The notes: generated by a model not told the origin, from the letters alone. A DNA stretch of 64,000 bases from Pyxidicoccus trucidator (GCF_010894435.1 NZ_JAAIXZ010000012.1:310001-374000); one strand, 5' to 3'. Shown: positions 41,251 to 50,364, numbered from the stretch's first letter. Program-made: numbers and translations.

Positions 41251-41582
41251 GGGCCACCGTGCTGGCCGCGCTCGCCGTGCTGGCCCTGGCCGCCTGCGGC
41301 CCCGCGAGACGGGGACCCGCCTTCGGTGCGCCACGCCAGTTCACCGAGCAGGAGCAGGAGGGCCGCGTCCTCTTCATGCGCCACTGCAACCAGTGCCACC
41401 CGGGCGGCGCCGGAGGGCTGGGGCCGAGCATCAACAACAAGCCCCTGCCGGCCCTGGCCATGCGCACGCAGATTCGCCAGGGCGTGGGCGCCATGCCCGC
41501 CTTCACCGATGAGATGCTCAACGACACGCAGGTGGACGCCATCGTCGCGTACCTGAACGAGCTGCAGGAGGAGAAGGACTGA
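41247..41582 (+). CDS. Small c-type cytochrome lipoprotein
   Basis: A 111-residue protein overlapping the dehydrogenase gene by 4 bp (ATGA). Lipobox LALAAC, then one haem site CNQCH (about residues 47-51), the G-G-x-G-P loop GGLGPSIN, and GVGAMPAFTDEML with the axial Met, ending DAIVAYLNELQ. A cytochrome_CBB3/PSR1-like fold anchored in the membrane next to its electron donor. Confidence 0.9.
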   Translation: MRATVLAALAVLALAACGPARRGPAFGAPRQFTEQEQEGRVLFMRHCNQCHPGGAGGLGPSINNKPLPALAMRTQIRQGVGAMPAFTDEMLNDTQVDAIVAYLNELQEEKD

Positions 41583-41657
41583 GCGGCCCCCCGCTCCCTC
41601 CCCAACGCGCACTCCTGAACAGCCGGCGGCTGCCCACCAGCCAGCCGATTTCGATAC

Positions 41658-41674
41658 GATTGCGTTCCGTAATC
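41658..41674. promoter_or_regulatory. Probable TetR operator
   Basis: GATTGCG (41658-41664), centre TTC, CGTAATC (41668-41674): a 17-bp dyad with 6 of 7 pairs, 20 bp before the TetR start. It would allow the regulator to control itself and the P450 gene behind it. Confidence 0.55.
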
Positions 41675-41694
41675 CTGCCCCTTAGGGTGGAGTT

Positions 41695-42366
41695 ATGGAA
41701 CGACGTCGTCTCGTATCCAGGCGCCCCGCCCGGACCCGCGTACCCTCGCCGGAGGCCTCACCCGTCCCGGCTCCGGAAGTGAATGAGGGCCGCCGCCCCG
41801 GCCGTCCGCGGAGCGAGGAGGCACATGGCGCCATCCTGGACGCCGCCATCCAGCTCCTCCGTGAGGTGGGCTACGACGCGCTCACCATGGACGCCATCGC
41901 CGCGCGTGCCGGAGTGGGCAAGGCGACCGTGTACCGCCGCTGGTCGACGAAGGAGACGCTCGCGGCCGAGGCCATCGAGCGCATCATGCGCGCCATCCCC
42001 GTCCCGGACACTGGCACCACCGCGGGTGACTTGCGGCGGATGATGCGCGACGCGCTGGACATGTACAGAGACCCGTCCACGGGAGCCCTGCTGTCCGGCT
42101 TCGTCGCGGCCATGGCGCGGAGTGAGCTCATCGCCCGAACGATTCGCTCCGGCTTCGTCGGAGTGCGGCGCGAGGCGCTCCGGCAGGTGCTGGAGCGCGG
42201 CGTGACGAGGGGCGAGCTCCAGAAGGGACTCGACTACGAGCTCGCGCTCGACCTGCTCGGCGGTCCCCTCTTCTACCGCTTCCTCATCACCGGCGGCCCC
42301 GTCGACGAGCGGCTCACCCGCGGCATCGTCGACGCCGTGCTGCGCGCCTTCGCGACCAAGGGCTGA
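41695..42366 (+). CDS. TetR-family transcriptional regulator
   Basis: A 223-residue protein. After a basic/Pro-rich leader, AILDAAIQLLREVGYDALTM and AIAARAGVGKATVYRRW form the HTH (about 45-90). A C-terminal ligand/dimer domain follows; residues FYRFLITGGPVDERLTRGIV match the TetR_C_16-type end often seen with P450 or oxidoreductase genes. It lies 44 bp upstream of a cytochrome P450 gene, same strand, and probably regulates it. Confidence 0.9.
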   Translation: MERRRLVSRRPARTRVPSPEASPVPAPEVNEGRRPGRPRSEEAHGAILDAAIQLLREVGYDALTMDAIAARAGVGKATVYRRWSTKETLAAEAIERIMRAIPVPDTGTTAGDLRRMMRDALDMYRDPSTGALLSGFVAAMARSELIARTIRSGFVGVRREALRQVLERGVTRGELQKGLDYELALDLLGGPLFYRFLITGGPVDERLTRGIVDAVLRAFATKG

Positions 42367-42410
42367 TGCCTACTTCGTTCCCCCAACCAGAGCCACGGAG
42401 GCCGTGAGCC

Positions 42411-43628
42411 ATGCTGGACTTCCTCTCCGACGAGCTGCGCCGGGACCCGTATCCCCTGTTCGCCCAGGCACGGAGCGACTTCCCCGTGCTCCACGAGCCT
42501 GGCTCGGGCATGTGGCTCCTCTTCGACTACGACAGCGTGAAGCGGGCGCTCAATGACCACGAGTCCTTCAGCTCCGCCGTGGAGACACCGACGGGCAGGG
42601 CGCCCGACTGGCTCGTCTTCTCCGACCCGCCGCGCCACTCGAAGCTGCGCGCCATCGTCATGCGGGCCTTCACGCCCAGGTCCATCGCGAGCCTGGAGCC
42701 GCGCGTCCGCGAGCTGTCACGCGGGCTGCTGGAGCCCGTGCTGGAGCGCGGGGAGCTGGACCTGGTCGCGGACTACTCGGCCCCGCTGCCGATGATGGTG
42801 ATTGCGGAGCTGCTCGGCATTCCCGTCGAGGACCGCCAGCGCTTCATGCACTGGGCCGAGGTCATCATGACGCTCAGCTACACCATCTCCGGCGGCGAGG
42901 AGGCGGCCCATGCGATGAGCGAGAACGCGGTGGTGAAGGAGGAGATGCGGGCCTACTTCGACGACCTCGCGGCCCAGCGCCGGAGCGCACCGAAGGATGA
43001 CCTGCTCACCCGGCTGGTGGAGGCCGAGGTGGACGGTGAGCGGCTGACCCCGAACGAGTTCCTGGGCTTCTTCCAGCTCCTCCTGTCCGCCGGCACGGAG
43101 ACGACCACCAACCTCATCAACAACACGCTCCTGTGCCTGCTCGAACACCCGGACCAGCTCGCGCGACTCCGGGCGGAGCCCCGGCTGTTGCCCTCCGCCA
43201 TCGAGGAGGTGCTGCGCTACCGGACGCCGGCACAGATGGTGTTCCGCTCCACGAAGGTGGACGTGGAGCTGCACGGCCAGGTCATCCCCGCGGGGAAGCT
43301 GGTGCTGGTGATGGTCGGCTCGGCGAATCGCGACGCCACGAAGTTCCAGGACGCGGACCGCTTCGACATCACCCGGGACCCGAACCCGCACATCGCCTTC
43401 GGGCACGGCATCCACTTCTGCCTGGGCGCGGCCCTGTCGCGACTGGAGGGCCGGGTGGCCCTCGCGGATTTGCTGGAGCGCCTGAAAGGCATCCAGCTCG
43501 CGAGCACCGAGCCGTGGGTGCCCCGCAAGGCGCTGAACGTGCTGGGCCCCGCGCGGCTGCCCCTGCGCTTCGAGCCCATCCGGCGAAACCCTCAGGCCGG
43601 CTCCCAGGCTCCCGAGAAGGCGGTGTAG
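42411..43628 (+). CDS. Cytochrome P450
   Basis: A 405-residue soluble bacterial P450. I-helix [13 protein letters not shown] (acid/alcohol pair shifted to E-T), ExxR in IEEVLRYR, the meander, and the haem loop [11 protein letters not shown] with the Cys ligand. Substrate is unknown; no ferredoxin gene adjoins. Its last 37 bp overlap the end of the convergent gene at 43592. Confidence 0.94.
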   Translation: MLDFLSDELRRDPYPLFAQARSDFPVLHEPGSGMWLLFDYDSVKRALNDHESFSSAVETPTGRAPDWLVFSDPPRHSKLRAIVMRAFTPRSIASLEPRVRELSRGLLEPVLERGELDLVADYSAPLPMMVIAELLGIPVEDRQRFMHWAEVIMTLSYTISGGEEAAHAMSENAVVKEEMRAYFDDLAAQRRSAPKDDLLTRLVEAEVDGERLTPNEFLGFFQLLLSAGTETTTNLINNTLLCLLEHPDQLARLRAEPRLLPSAIEEVLRYRTPAQMVFRSTKVDVELHGQVIPAGKLVLVMVGSANRDATKFQDADRFDITRDPNPHIAFGHGIHFCLGAALSRLEGRVALADLLERLKGIQLASTEPWVPRKALNVLGPARLPLRFEPIRRNPQAGSQAPEKAV

Positions 43629-44419
43629 CGCCGCACGTTGACGGACAAGGCGCGGTGCACCTGCGTCTCCTGCGTCACGTCCACGGGGACTCCGCCCTGG
43701 GGCACTTCCAGCCGGTCGAAGTGCGCGCCCTCGAACCAGCGGTGCGGCTGCACCTCCACGACGAACAGCCCCTCGTCGTCCAGCTCCGCGGCAATGGGCA
43801 CGAAGTCCACGCGCTGCAGTTCCAGCGGCGGAGGGAAGTCCAGCGCGACGCGGAAGAGCACGCGCTGCTCCTGACGGAAGGCCGTGCCCTCCAGCAGGAC
43901 CGAGTGCCCGTTCAGCGCCGCCCCTTCCGCGCCCAGCGCCCGCGAGGGAGGCTGGAGCAGCAGCGAGAAGGAGCGCGCCAGCCCGGCGATTCCCGGCGAG
44001 CGCCCCAGCACCTGCACCTCGCCTCCCGCCATCAGGTCGAACACCACCTCGCGGTCCCACTCGCCCAGCACCTTGCCGCCGGAGAAGAAGTCCCCCTCGT
44101 GCGCTCGCGCTGAGGGCAGCAGCCACTCCCCCAGGCGGCGCAGCACGGCGGCCTGGGGCTGGAGGGGCGACGCGTTCTCGAACAGGTAGATGGGGCCCAG
44201 CACCATCAGCCCCGAGGACAACCGCACGCGCCAGCCGGTGTCGGTGGTGAACTCGCCCGGCACCGTCTCACCGGGCGCGAGCGCGGTGCGCAGGCCCATG
44301 CGGAAGGTGATGCCGCGGCCTCCGGTGCCGGACAAGCCGCAAGCGGCGACGCCTCCCGAGAGCGCCGTGCCCAGCATCAGCGTGAAGGCGCGGCGGGTGG
44401 TGCGCAGCGGGGACGTCAT
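43592..44419 (-). CDS. Tat/lipoprotein partner of the TonB-dependent receptor
   Basis: A 275-residue protein whose ATG overlaps the receptor stop (ATGA). A twin-arginine-like signal TTRRAFTLMLG and a lipobox-like GGVAACG suggest an exported, lipid-anchored protein. The mature part is beta-rich; TGWRVRLSSGLMVLGPIYLF resembles the DGWSIQFTKYLVSLGDITL segment of the lipoprotein at 47087, so the two may be distant homologues. Probably captures or delivers the receptor's ligand. I know no named family. Confidence 0.75.
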   Translation of the reverse strand: MTSPLRTTRRAFTLMLGTALSGGVAACGLSGTGGRGITFRMGLRTALAPGETVPGEFTTDTGWRVRLSSGLMVLGPIYLFENASPLQPQAAVLRRLGEWLLPSARAHEGDFFSGGKVLGEWDREVVFDLMAGGEVQVLGRSPGIAGLARSFSLLLQPPSRALGAEGAALNGHSVLLEGTAFRQEQRVLFRVALDFPPPLELQRVDFVPIAAELDDEGLFVVEVQPHRWFEGAHFDRLEVPQGGVPVDVTQETQVHRALSVNVRRYTAFSGAWEPA

Positions 44420-46941
44420 GGCGTGTCCTCCTGGAGGTCCAGGTACAGGGTGAGCGTGCCGGTGAAGGTGCGCGGCGCGCCGGCGGAGAAGTGCCGCGTC
44501 GCCAGCAGCGAAGCGGGGGCGTCCGGCCCTCGGAAGTTGGAGACGTAGTTCAGCTCCGTCTCCCTCCAGCGCGTGTCCAGCAGGTTCTCCACGGAGAGCC
44601 CCACCTCCATCGCCTTCCAGCGCGCGCGCGTGGCCACGTCGAAGAGGAAGACGGACTCGCTGTAGCGGTCCAGCGGCAGGGGGCGAGGCCCGACGGCGCT
44701 GTGCCCCACCGCCACGTTCCACCCCAGCTGCTCCCCGGCCACGGTGGCGGTGCCGCGCACGGACGCATCCAGCCGGCCCAGGAGCGCGGGGATGTACGGC
44801 ATCACCGTGCCGTCCCACACCTTCCACGCGGACGCGCCCGGCACGGGCAGCGTGGCTCGGGCCCAGGCGAGCGAGGCCTGCACGTCCACCCACTCGTGCC
44901 ACGTGCCGCGCGCGGTGACGAAGGCGCCCAGCCGCTGCGAGGCGCCAATGGGCTGGTTGCGGCCGGCCTTCTCGTCGAAGACAAAGTCCTGCGACACGCG
45001 CGTGGCGAAGACGGCGCCACGGGCCTCCAGGGCATACGGGCGGTCCTCGCCCTCCAGCCGCCAGCCCAGTCCCGACTCGCCCGAGGCAACCCGCGCATAC
45101 GGCGCCAGCTCCGCGTCGGACAGCGCGGCCGCATCGCTGGAGCGCGCCCCCAGGCCGGCGCTGGTGAGCCAGCTCAGCCGGGGGGACAGCCGCACCTCGA
45201 CGGTGCCGCGCGGGCTGGCGAAGAAGCCATACGCCTCCAGCGACTCCTCGGGGAGGCGCGTGCCGTCCCGGTCCACCGTGGGGCGATTCTGGTCATCCAC
45301 GCCGAAGAGGAAGGTGTCCAGCCGCACACCGCCGCGCAGGGTGAGCCACGGCAGCGGAGCCACGCGCAGCGACGCATAGGCGCCCAGGTGGGTGGTCCGC
45401 ACCTGGTTGTCGAAGAGGGTGGTGTAGGGCGCGCCGCCGCTGTCCCGCAGGCGCCGCGAGCGCGTGTGCACGTCGTCGAAGCGGGCCACGTAGCCCAGCT
45501 CCAGCGGCTGCGGCTGTCCGAGCACGGTGAGCCCCGGCGTGTAGCGCCCGCGCAGCCCCACGGTGGAGCCCTGGTAGTAGCCCTCGGTGTTGTCGCCGCG
45601 CTGCGCCTCCTCACCGGGAGGGGTGTCCAGCAGGAAGCCCGTGAAGTTGTCGCGGATGCGCATCTGCCGGAGCACGACGTAGCCCTGCTGCATGAAGCGG
45701 CCGCCGCGCTTCAGGCGGGACTGGAGCTCGGCGGAGAGGATGTGCTTCTGGCCCGCGCCGCCCTGGTTCGTGTCGTAGAGACAGAAGAACTGCGAGTCCG
45801 CGTCCGCCTCGCACGGCAGCCGCGCGTCCACCACGTCCGTCTCCCGCACCACGCCCGCCGAGGAGAAGCGCGAGGCGTAGCTGGTGCCGAACAGGCGCAG
45901 CCGCGTCTCCTCGCCCAGCCGCAGCTCCACCTGCGCCATGGCGCCCGCGTTGGCGTGCGCGCGGTTGGGACCGAAGCCATGGCCCTGGCGCAGCAGCAGT
46001 CCCACGAAGGTGGCCTCGTTGGACTCGGGAGGACCCCACACCAGCGCCAGCCGTCGCGTGGCGAAACTGCCGGCGCTGACGGAGGTGGTGAGGCCCCGGC
46101 GCGCCAGGCCGAGCTGGTACTCCACCGTGCCCGCCACGCCGAAGTCTCCCTGCGACGGGTCATACGGGCCTTCGGTGACGCGCAGCGCCTCCACCAGCTC
46201 GGGGATGATGAAGTACGTGTCCGCGTAGCCGTGGCCGTGGGCGTGGGAGACCTCGTTGAGGGGCACGCCGTTGAGGCGCAGCTCCACGTCCTTCCCCTCG
46301 CCCGCGTCGAAGCCGCGGATGAAGATGGTCTCCGCGTGGCCCTCGCCGCCGTGGTTGGCCAGCATGACGCCGGGCGCCAGCAGCATCAGGTCCGACGCCG
46401 AGTTGCGCGGCACGTCCGCGAGCTGCCCCACCGGGATGTGGAAGTCCCCCGCCGCCACCGGAGGCGGCGCGCTCGCGGTGCCGCGCACCGTGGTGGAGAA
46501 GGCCGGCGCGGCCGGGGGGCTTCCCGCATCCGGCTGCACCGCCGGAGTCCCCGCATCGGATGGGAGCGCCTCGCGCCCCTCCGGCTCCGCTGCCTCCACG
46601 GCCTCCAGGTGGTGTCCATGCACCGGAGGCACGAAGGTGACGGGAACATCGGCCCGCACCTCAATCGGCTCCGTGCCCCGGCGCGCGGGCTGGAACCGCC
46701 AGCGCACGGCGGCGGCCATGGCGGCCCTGTCGAAGGCCACACCCGCCGTCTGCCGCACCTCCACCTGGGACACCTCTCCCGCCGTGTCGATGGTGACGCG
46801 CAGCAGGACGGTGGCGGGGACCTCGGGAGGAGCGACGCCCGCGGGCAGCACCGGCGGCGGCGCCTCCAGCGGGACGGGCGGTGTCACAGGCACTTCGGCC
46901 GTGGCGCTCAGCACGCAGAGCACCAGAGTCGGAATCCACAC
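44416..46941 (-). CDS. TonB-dependent receptor with an N-terminal TonB-C-like domain
   Basis: An 841-residue protein from GTG 46941 with a signal peptide (residues 1-16). Residues 35-108 look like the C-terminal domain of TonB (VLLRVTIDTAGEVSQVEV, AMAAAVRWRFQPA). After a Pro/Ala/Asp linker, the plug starts near 165 (LADVPRNSASDLMLLAPG, IFIRGFDAGEGKDVELRLNG) with a His-rich NEVSHAHGHGYADTYF. The barrel runs from about 270 to the end and closes with TLTLYLDLQ. It imports a scarce ligand across the outer membrane; the His-rich plug and the shared promoter motif next door point to metal. Confidence 0.88.
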   Translation of the reverse strand: MWIPTLVLCVLSATAEVPVTPPVPLEAPPPVLPAGVAPPEVPATVLLRVTIDTAGEVSQVEVRQTAGVAFDRAAMAAAVRWRFQPARRGTEPIEVRADVPVTFVPPVHGHHLEAVEAAEPEGREALPSDAGTPAVQPDAGSPPAAPAFSTTVRGTASAPPPVAAGDFHIPVGQLADVPRNSASDLMLLAPGVMLANHGGEGHAETIFIRGFDAGEGKDVELRLNGVPLNEVSHAHGHGYADTYFIIPELVEALRVTEGPYDPSQGDFGVAGTVEYQLGLARRGLTTSVSAGSFATRRLALVWGPPESNEATFVGLLLRQGHGFGPNRAHANAGAMAQVELRLGEETRLRLFGTSYASRFSSAGVVRETDVVDARLPCEADADSQFFCLYDTNQGGAGQKHILSAELQSRLKRGGRFMQQGYVVLRQMRIRDNFTGFLLDTPPGEEAQRGDNTEGYYQGSTVGLRGRYTPGLTVLGQPQPLELGYVARFDDVHTRSRRLRDSGGAPYTTLFDNQVRTTHLGAYASLRVAPLPWLTLRGGVRLDTFLFGVDDQNRPTVDRDGTRLPEESLEAYGFFASPRGTVEVRLSPRLSWLTSAGLGARSSDAAALSDAELAPYARVASGESGLGWRLEGEDRPYALEARGAVFATRVSQDFVFDEKAGRNQPIGASQRLGAFVTARGTWHEWVDVQASLAWARATLPVPGASAWKVWDGTVMPYIPALLGRLDASVRGTATVAGEQLGWNVAVGHSAVGPRPLPLDRYSESVFLFDVATRARWKAMEVGLSVENLLDTRWRETELNYVSNFRGPDAPASLLATRHFSAGAPRTFTGTLTLYLDLQEDTP

Positions 46942-47055
46942 GGGTGATGACCTCGCTCCAGACGGCTACGGGTCTCCGAAGACACCTGACCGGACCCACG
47001 CGGCCCGGCCTCCTGAGTGCATCCACGCCCTGGATACACCGGCTCCGGATTGACA

Positions 47056-47075
47056 TGCAATATAGTTGCATTTAC
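47056..47075 (+). promoter_or_regulatory. Shared 20-bp AT-rich motif, copy 4 (TonB locus)
   Basis: TGCAATATAGTTGCATTTAC, beginning with the cleanest dyad of the set, TGCAA-N5-TTGCA. TTGACA (47050-47055), a consensus -35 box, abuts its left end, so a bound protein would block the promoter. A further half-site GATTGCAT is at 47081-47088. It lies in the 145-bp gap between the divergent receptor and lipoprotein genes. Confidence 0.75.
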
Positions 47076-47086
47076 TTAGCGATTGC

Positions 47087-47974
47087 ATGAACAACCGACA
47101 GCAGCGGTCCTGGATGGGGTGGTGCGCGGCGCTGGTGGCCTGGGCGCTCGTGGGCACGGCCTGTGACAACGTGGCCACCGGCGACGTGAAGGTGACGATG
47201 AGCGGCGGTGACGGCACCCAGCGCGGGCTGCCGGACACGCTCTTCCAGGATGGCTGGTCCATCCAGTTCACGAAGTACCTGGTGTCGCTGGGGGACATCA
47301 CCCTCACCTCCGCTGCCGGCGAGGTCCACACGAGCGGGCGCCACGTGCTGGTGGACGTGCAGAAGGGGGACCTGCCCCTGACGGAGCTGAAGGGCCTGCC
47401 CGCGGGCCGCTGGGACGTGGGCTTCCGGCTGAGCCCGCCCCGGGAGGACACTGAGCTGGCGGACGGCCAGGTGTCAGCGGAGGACGCGGCGATGATGCGG
47501 GAGCGCGGCTTCAGCTACTTCGTGGAGGGACGCGCGGTGAAGGCCGGCGTGGGCGTGCTCACCTTCCGCATGGGCTTCCCCGTGGAGGCGCGCATGAAGG
47601 ACTGCATCAACGGCGTGGACGGCACCCAGGGCCTCGTGGTGCCGGAGTCCTCCGTGGCGGAGGCCGAGGTCACCATCCACGCCGAGCACATGTTCTATGA
47701 CCGGCTGGGCACTCACAAAGGCGTGCAGCTGCGCTTCGACGCCATCGCCGCCACCGCCGGTCCGGACGGCGTCATCACCCCGGAGGGCCTCGCCTCGCAG
47801 CGACTCACCGACCTGAAGGGCCGTGACGGCCAGGAGCTGCGCGACGCCCAGGGCCAGCCCGTCGTCTACCTGCCGGGCGCGTATGACGTGCGGACGCTCC
47901 AGGAGTTCATCACCCAGAGCATCGTCGACCAGGCACACCTCAACGGCGGGGGCGTGTGCACCGTCGCGAGGTGA
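47087..47974 (+). CDS. Lipoprotein divergent from the TonB receptor (putative ligand-binding protein)
   Basis: A 295-residue protein from ATG 47087 (11 bp after the shared motif; no Shine-Dalgarno, so possibly a very short leader). Lipobox LVGTAC. Beta-rich with DGWSIQFTKYLVSLGDITL, AGRWDVGFRLSPP, a middle DCINGVDGT and a C-terminal VCTVAR. The W..F..YL pattern loosely recalls MbnP-type metal-binding proteins, but I cannot confirm that. Its place opposite a TonB receptor suggests a surface or periplasmic binding role. Confidence 0.72.
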   Translation: MNNRQQRSWMGWCAALVAWALVGTACDNVATGDVKVTMSGGDGTQRGLPDTLFQDGWSIQFTKYLVSLGDITLTSAAGEVHTSGRHVLVDVQKGDLPLTELKGLPAGRWDVGFRLSPPREDTELADGQVSAEDAAMMRERGFSYFVEGRAVKAGVGVLTFRMGFPVEARMKDCINGVDGTQGLVVPESSVAEAEVTIHAEHMFYDRLGTHKGVQLRFDAIAATAGPDGVITPEGLASQRLTDLKGRDGQELRDAQGQPVVYLPGAYDVRTLQEFITQSIVDQAHLNGGGVCTVAR

Positions 47975-48146
47975 GGCTGATCCAACGACGAGCCAGGGAA
48001 CAACCGTGGGCTCCGCCAGGCCGGAGCGGTACACGCGCGCGCCCTGTGCACCGCTGAACACTCCCGGGTCGGACTCCACCCCGGCGGCTGGCTTGTCTGG
48101 ATCTCAGTGCCCACCTTGGAACTGTTCCCAACCCGGGCCTGCCCCC

Positions 48147-48431
48147 ATGCGTCGTGGCCGAATCTTCATCGCTCAGTCCGCCGAGTTTCAGCTCAAGCGC
48201 CTTCCCGAGGACATGCGACTGCACGTCGAGACGCACCTGGAGAACCTCGTCATGGTGCTCGAGCAGGAACCCCCGGAGGCGCTCCTGACGCGGATGACCC
48301 GCGAGGACGATGGCTTCATCGCGAACGTGGGCGCCACCCGCATCTTCTTCTCCGTCGACACCTCGCTCAGGGCCCTCACCGTCCAGCGCCTGGAGCAGCA
48401 GGCTCCCGAGGACGACGAGGAGCCCCGGTAG
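48147..48431 (+). CDS. RelE/ParE-like small protein (orphan)
   Basis: A 94-residue protein starting at ATG 48147. The pattern FIAQSAEFQLKRLPEDMR, then LLTRMTREDDGFIANVGATR, then IFFSVDTSLRALTVQRLEQ resembles the RelE/ParE fold (helical hairpin, then GxxR..F.vd...I.V). No antitoxin gene precedes or follows it, so it may be a cell-cycle or ribosome factor of that fold and not an active toxin. The gap 47975-48146 shows no gene. Confidence 0.6.
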   Translation: MRRGRIFIAQSAEFQLKRLPEDMRLHVETHLENLVMVLEQEPPEALLTRMTREDDGFIANVGATRIFFSVDTSLRALTVQRLEQQAPEDDEEPR

Positions 48432-48443
48432 CCAGGACGCGGC

Positions 48444-49694
48444 TCAGGCCGTCAGCGGCAGCGTCTCGTCGGCCTGCTCGCAGGGGCCGACCTGCCGCAC
48501 GCCCGAGTGACGGGGCAGGCAGACGCGGAACGCCGTCCCCTCCCTCTCGGTGGAGCGCACGCTGAGCGTGCCCCGGTGGGCCTGGACGATGCTGTGCGCG
48601 ATGTAGAGGCCCAGCCCCAGGCTCTCGCGCGCGGTGGCTTCGGAGGTCTCGCCTCGACGGAACGGGTCGAACAGGTGCGGCAGCAGCTCCGGGGGAATGG
48701 GCGCGCCCTCGTTGTGGACCTCGATGAAGACGCCGTCGCCCCGCTCCCAGGTGGACAGGCGGACGGGCGTGCCCTCCGCGCTGTGCTTCAGCGCGTTGTC
48801 CAGCAGGTTGGCCAGCACCTGCGCCATCCGCTCCAAATCCCAGGTGCCATGCAGGCAGTCGCGCGCGAAGTCGCACCGGATGGCCCGGCCCGGGCGCGTC
48901 ACGTGCAGCTCGTCCGCCACCCGGTTGCACAGCTCATTCAGGTCCCCCGCCAGGGGCACCACGGAGATGCCTCCGCCCAGGCGGACGCGGGTGAAGTCCA
49001 GCAGCAGGTCCACAATCTGCTGGATGCGCTCGCCGCCCCGGGCCACGCGCTCGAAGGCCTTGCGCCGCGAAGCGTCCAGCGTGCCGGAGCCGAGCTGCGA
49101 CTTCGCCGTGGTGAGGATGACGGACAGCGGCGTGCGGATGTCGTGGCCGACGATGCCCACCAGCTGCTGCCCCAGCTCCGCCGCGCGCTGCAGCTCTTCC
49201 TCGGCGCGCCGCCGGGCAGCCAGCTCCAGCGCCTGGCGCTTCACCTCCTCGCCGCGCAGGTACAAATCCACGAACACCTGCACCTTGGCGCGCAGGATGT
49301 CCGGGTCCACCGGCTTGAGGAGGTAGTCCACCGCGCCCTGCGCGTAGCCCCGGGTGACGTAGGCCGCCTCGCGGCTGAGCGCGGTGATGAAGAGGATGGG
49401 CACGTGCTTCGTCCGCTCGCGAGCCCGGATGAGGCGGGCCGTCTCCAGGCCGTCCAGGCCCGGCATCTGCACGTCCATCAGGATGCAGGCGAAGTCGCCG
49501 CGCAGCAGCTCCCTCAGTGCCTCCTCTCCCGAGCGCGCTGTCACCAGCTCCTGCCCCAGCGTCTCCAGGATGGCCTCCAGGGCCAGCAGGTTGGCGGGGA
49601 CGTCATCCACCAGCAGGATGCGCGCTCGGGGCGGCACCACGTCGATGGAGTCTTCAGAAGGGACAGCGGGCAGCTGGGACAGGGAGGAAGGCAC
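48444..49694 (-). CDS. Response-regulator receiver/histidine kinase hybrid
   Basis: About 416 residues from GTG 49694; an ATG at 49778 would add 28 residues lacking domain character. An N-terminal receiver (about 25-140) with ILLVDDVPANLLALEAIL, phospho-acceptor Asp in CILMDVQMPG and Lys in YLLKPVD. A short coiled coil (150-185), then DHp with LVGIVGHDIRTPLSV and an HATPase with VLANLLDNALKHS, F/G boxes and LGLGLYIAHSI. Soluble, so it probably takes a signal from another protein. The 290-bp gap upstream (49695-49986) holds no gene I can support. Confidence 0.88.
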   Translation of the reverse strand: MPSSLSQLPAVPSEDSIDVVPPRARILLVDDVPANLLALEAILETLGQELVTARSGEEALRELLRGDFACILMDVQMPGLDGLETARLIRARERTKHVPILFITALSREAAYVTRGYAQGAVDYLLKPVDPDILRAKVQVFVDLYLRGEEVKRQALELAARRRAEEELQRAAELGQQLVGIVGHDIRTPLSVILTTAKSQLGSGTLDASRRKAFERVARGGERIQQIVDLLLDFTRVRLGGGISVVPLAGDLNELCNRVADELHVTRPGRAIRCDFARDCLHGTWDLERMAQVLANLLDNALKHSAEGTPVRLSTWERGDGVFIEVHNEGAPIPPELLPHLFDPFRRGETSEATARESLGLGLYIAHSIVQAHRGTLSVRSTEREGTAFRVCLPRHSGVRQVGPCEQADETLPLTA

Positions 49695-49986
49695 CTTTCG
49701 AATCCGTCTGCGGGAGCGAGGCCGCGTCGTGAGGGAGCAGCCGACCGGGGCCCTACTGGCCCGGCCGCTGACAAGCACCCATTCTCAACACGGAGCAACG
49801 TGGCCGGGTTCCCTCCGTGGACGCGTCTCCCTCCCCACCTCTCGCTGCTCGCTCCCCAGGCTTGCGCGCCCTGGGTCGAGCGCCGCGCCGGGAGACAGGC
49901 CCGCCACGCCGCCGACGGCCGGGGCTCCTGAAGAGGAGTCCAGCCGGCGGCGGGTGGCAGGGACTGCCGCGACCGCACGCCCCGCG

Positions 49987-50364
49987 TCAGGCCTGGGGCG
50001 GCTCGTTGCGGCGCGCTTCGACTTCCTTCTTCACCTGCTCCATGTCGAGGCCGCGAACCTGCTTCAGCAGGTCCTCCAGCGCCGCGGCGGGCAGCGCCCC
50101 GGCCTGCTCGAACAGGAGGATGCCGTCGCGGAAGACCATCAGCGTCGGGATGGAGCGAATCTCGAACGCGCCGGAGAGCTCCGGCTGGGCGTCCGTGTCG
50201 ATCTTCCCGAAGACGATGTCCGTGTGCTTCGTGGAGGCCGCCTCGAACGTGGGGGCGAATGCCCGGCACGGGCCGCACCACGCCGCCCACCAGTCGAGGA
50301 TGACGATGCCTTCCTTGGACACCGTCTCCTTGAAATTGTCCTTCGTGATTTCCACCGCCGCCAT
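49987..50364 (-). CDS. Thioredoxin
   Basis: A 125-residue thioredoxin-fold protein from ATG 50364. Active site WAAWCGPCRAFAP, the cis-Pro loop IRSIPTLMVFRDG, and a C-terminal Glu/Arg-rich helix longer than in E. coli TrxA. A cytosolic disulfide reductant. It lies 17 bp behind the FKBP gene and is probably co-transcribed with it, a folding/redox pair. Confidence 0.92.
   Translation of the reverse strand: MAAVEITKDNFKETVSKEGIVILDWWAAWCGPCRAFAPTFEAASTKHTDIVFGKIDTDAQPELSGAFEIRSIPTLMVFRDGILLFEQAGALPAAALEDLLKQVRGLDMEQVKKEVEARRNEPPQA

Noticed and set aside
2809-47974. The di-haem peroxidase as MbnH partner of the lipoprotein at 47087
   Set aside because: The genes are more than 40 kb apart, and the lipoprotein's resemblance to MbnP is only a loose strand pattern.
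48147-48431. Active type II toxin-antitoxin pair
   Set aside because: The RelE-like protein has no antitoxin-sized gene beside it on either side.
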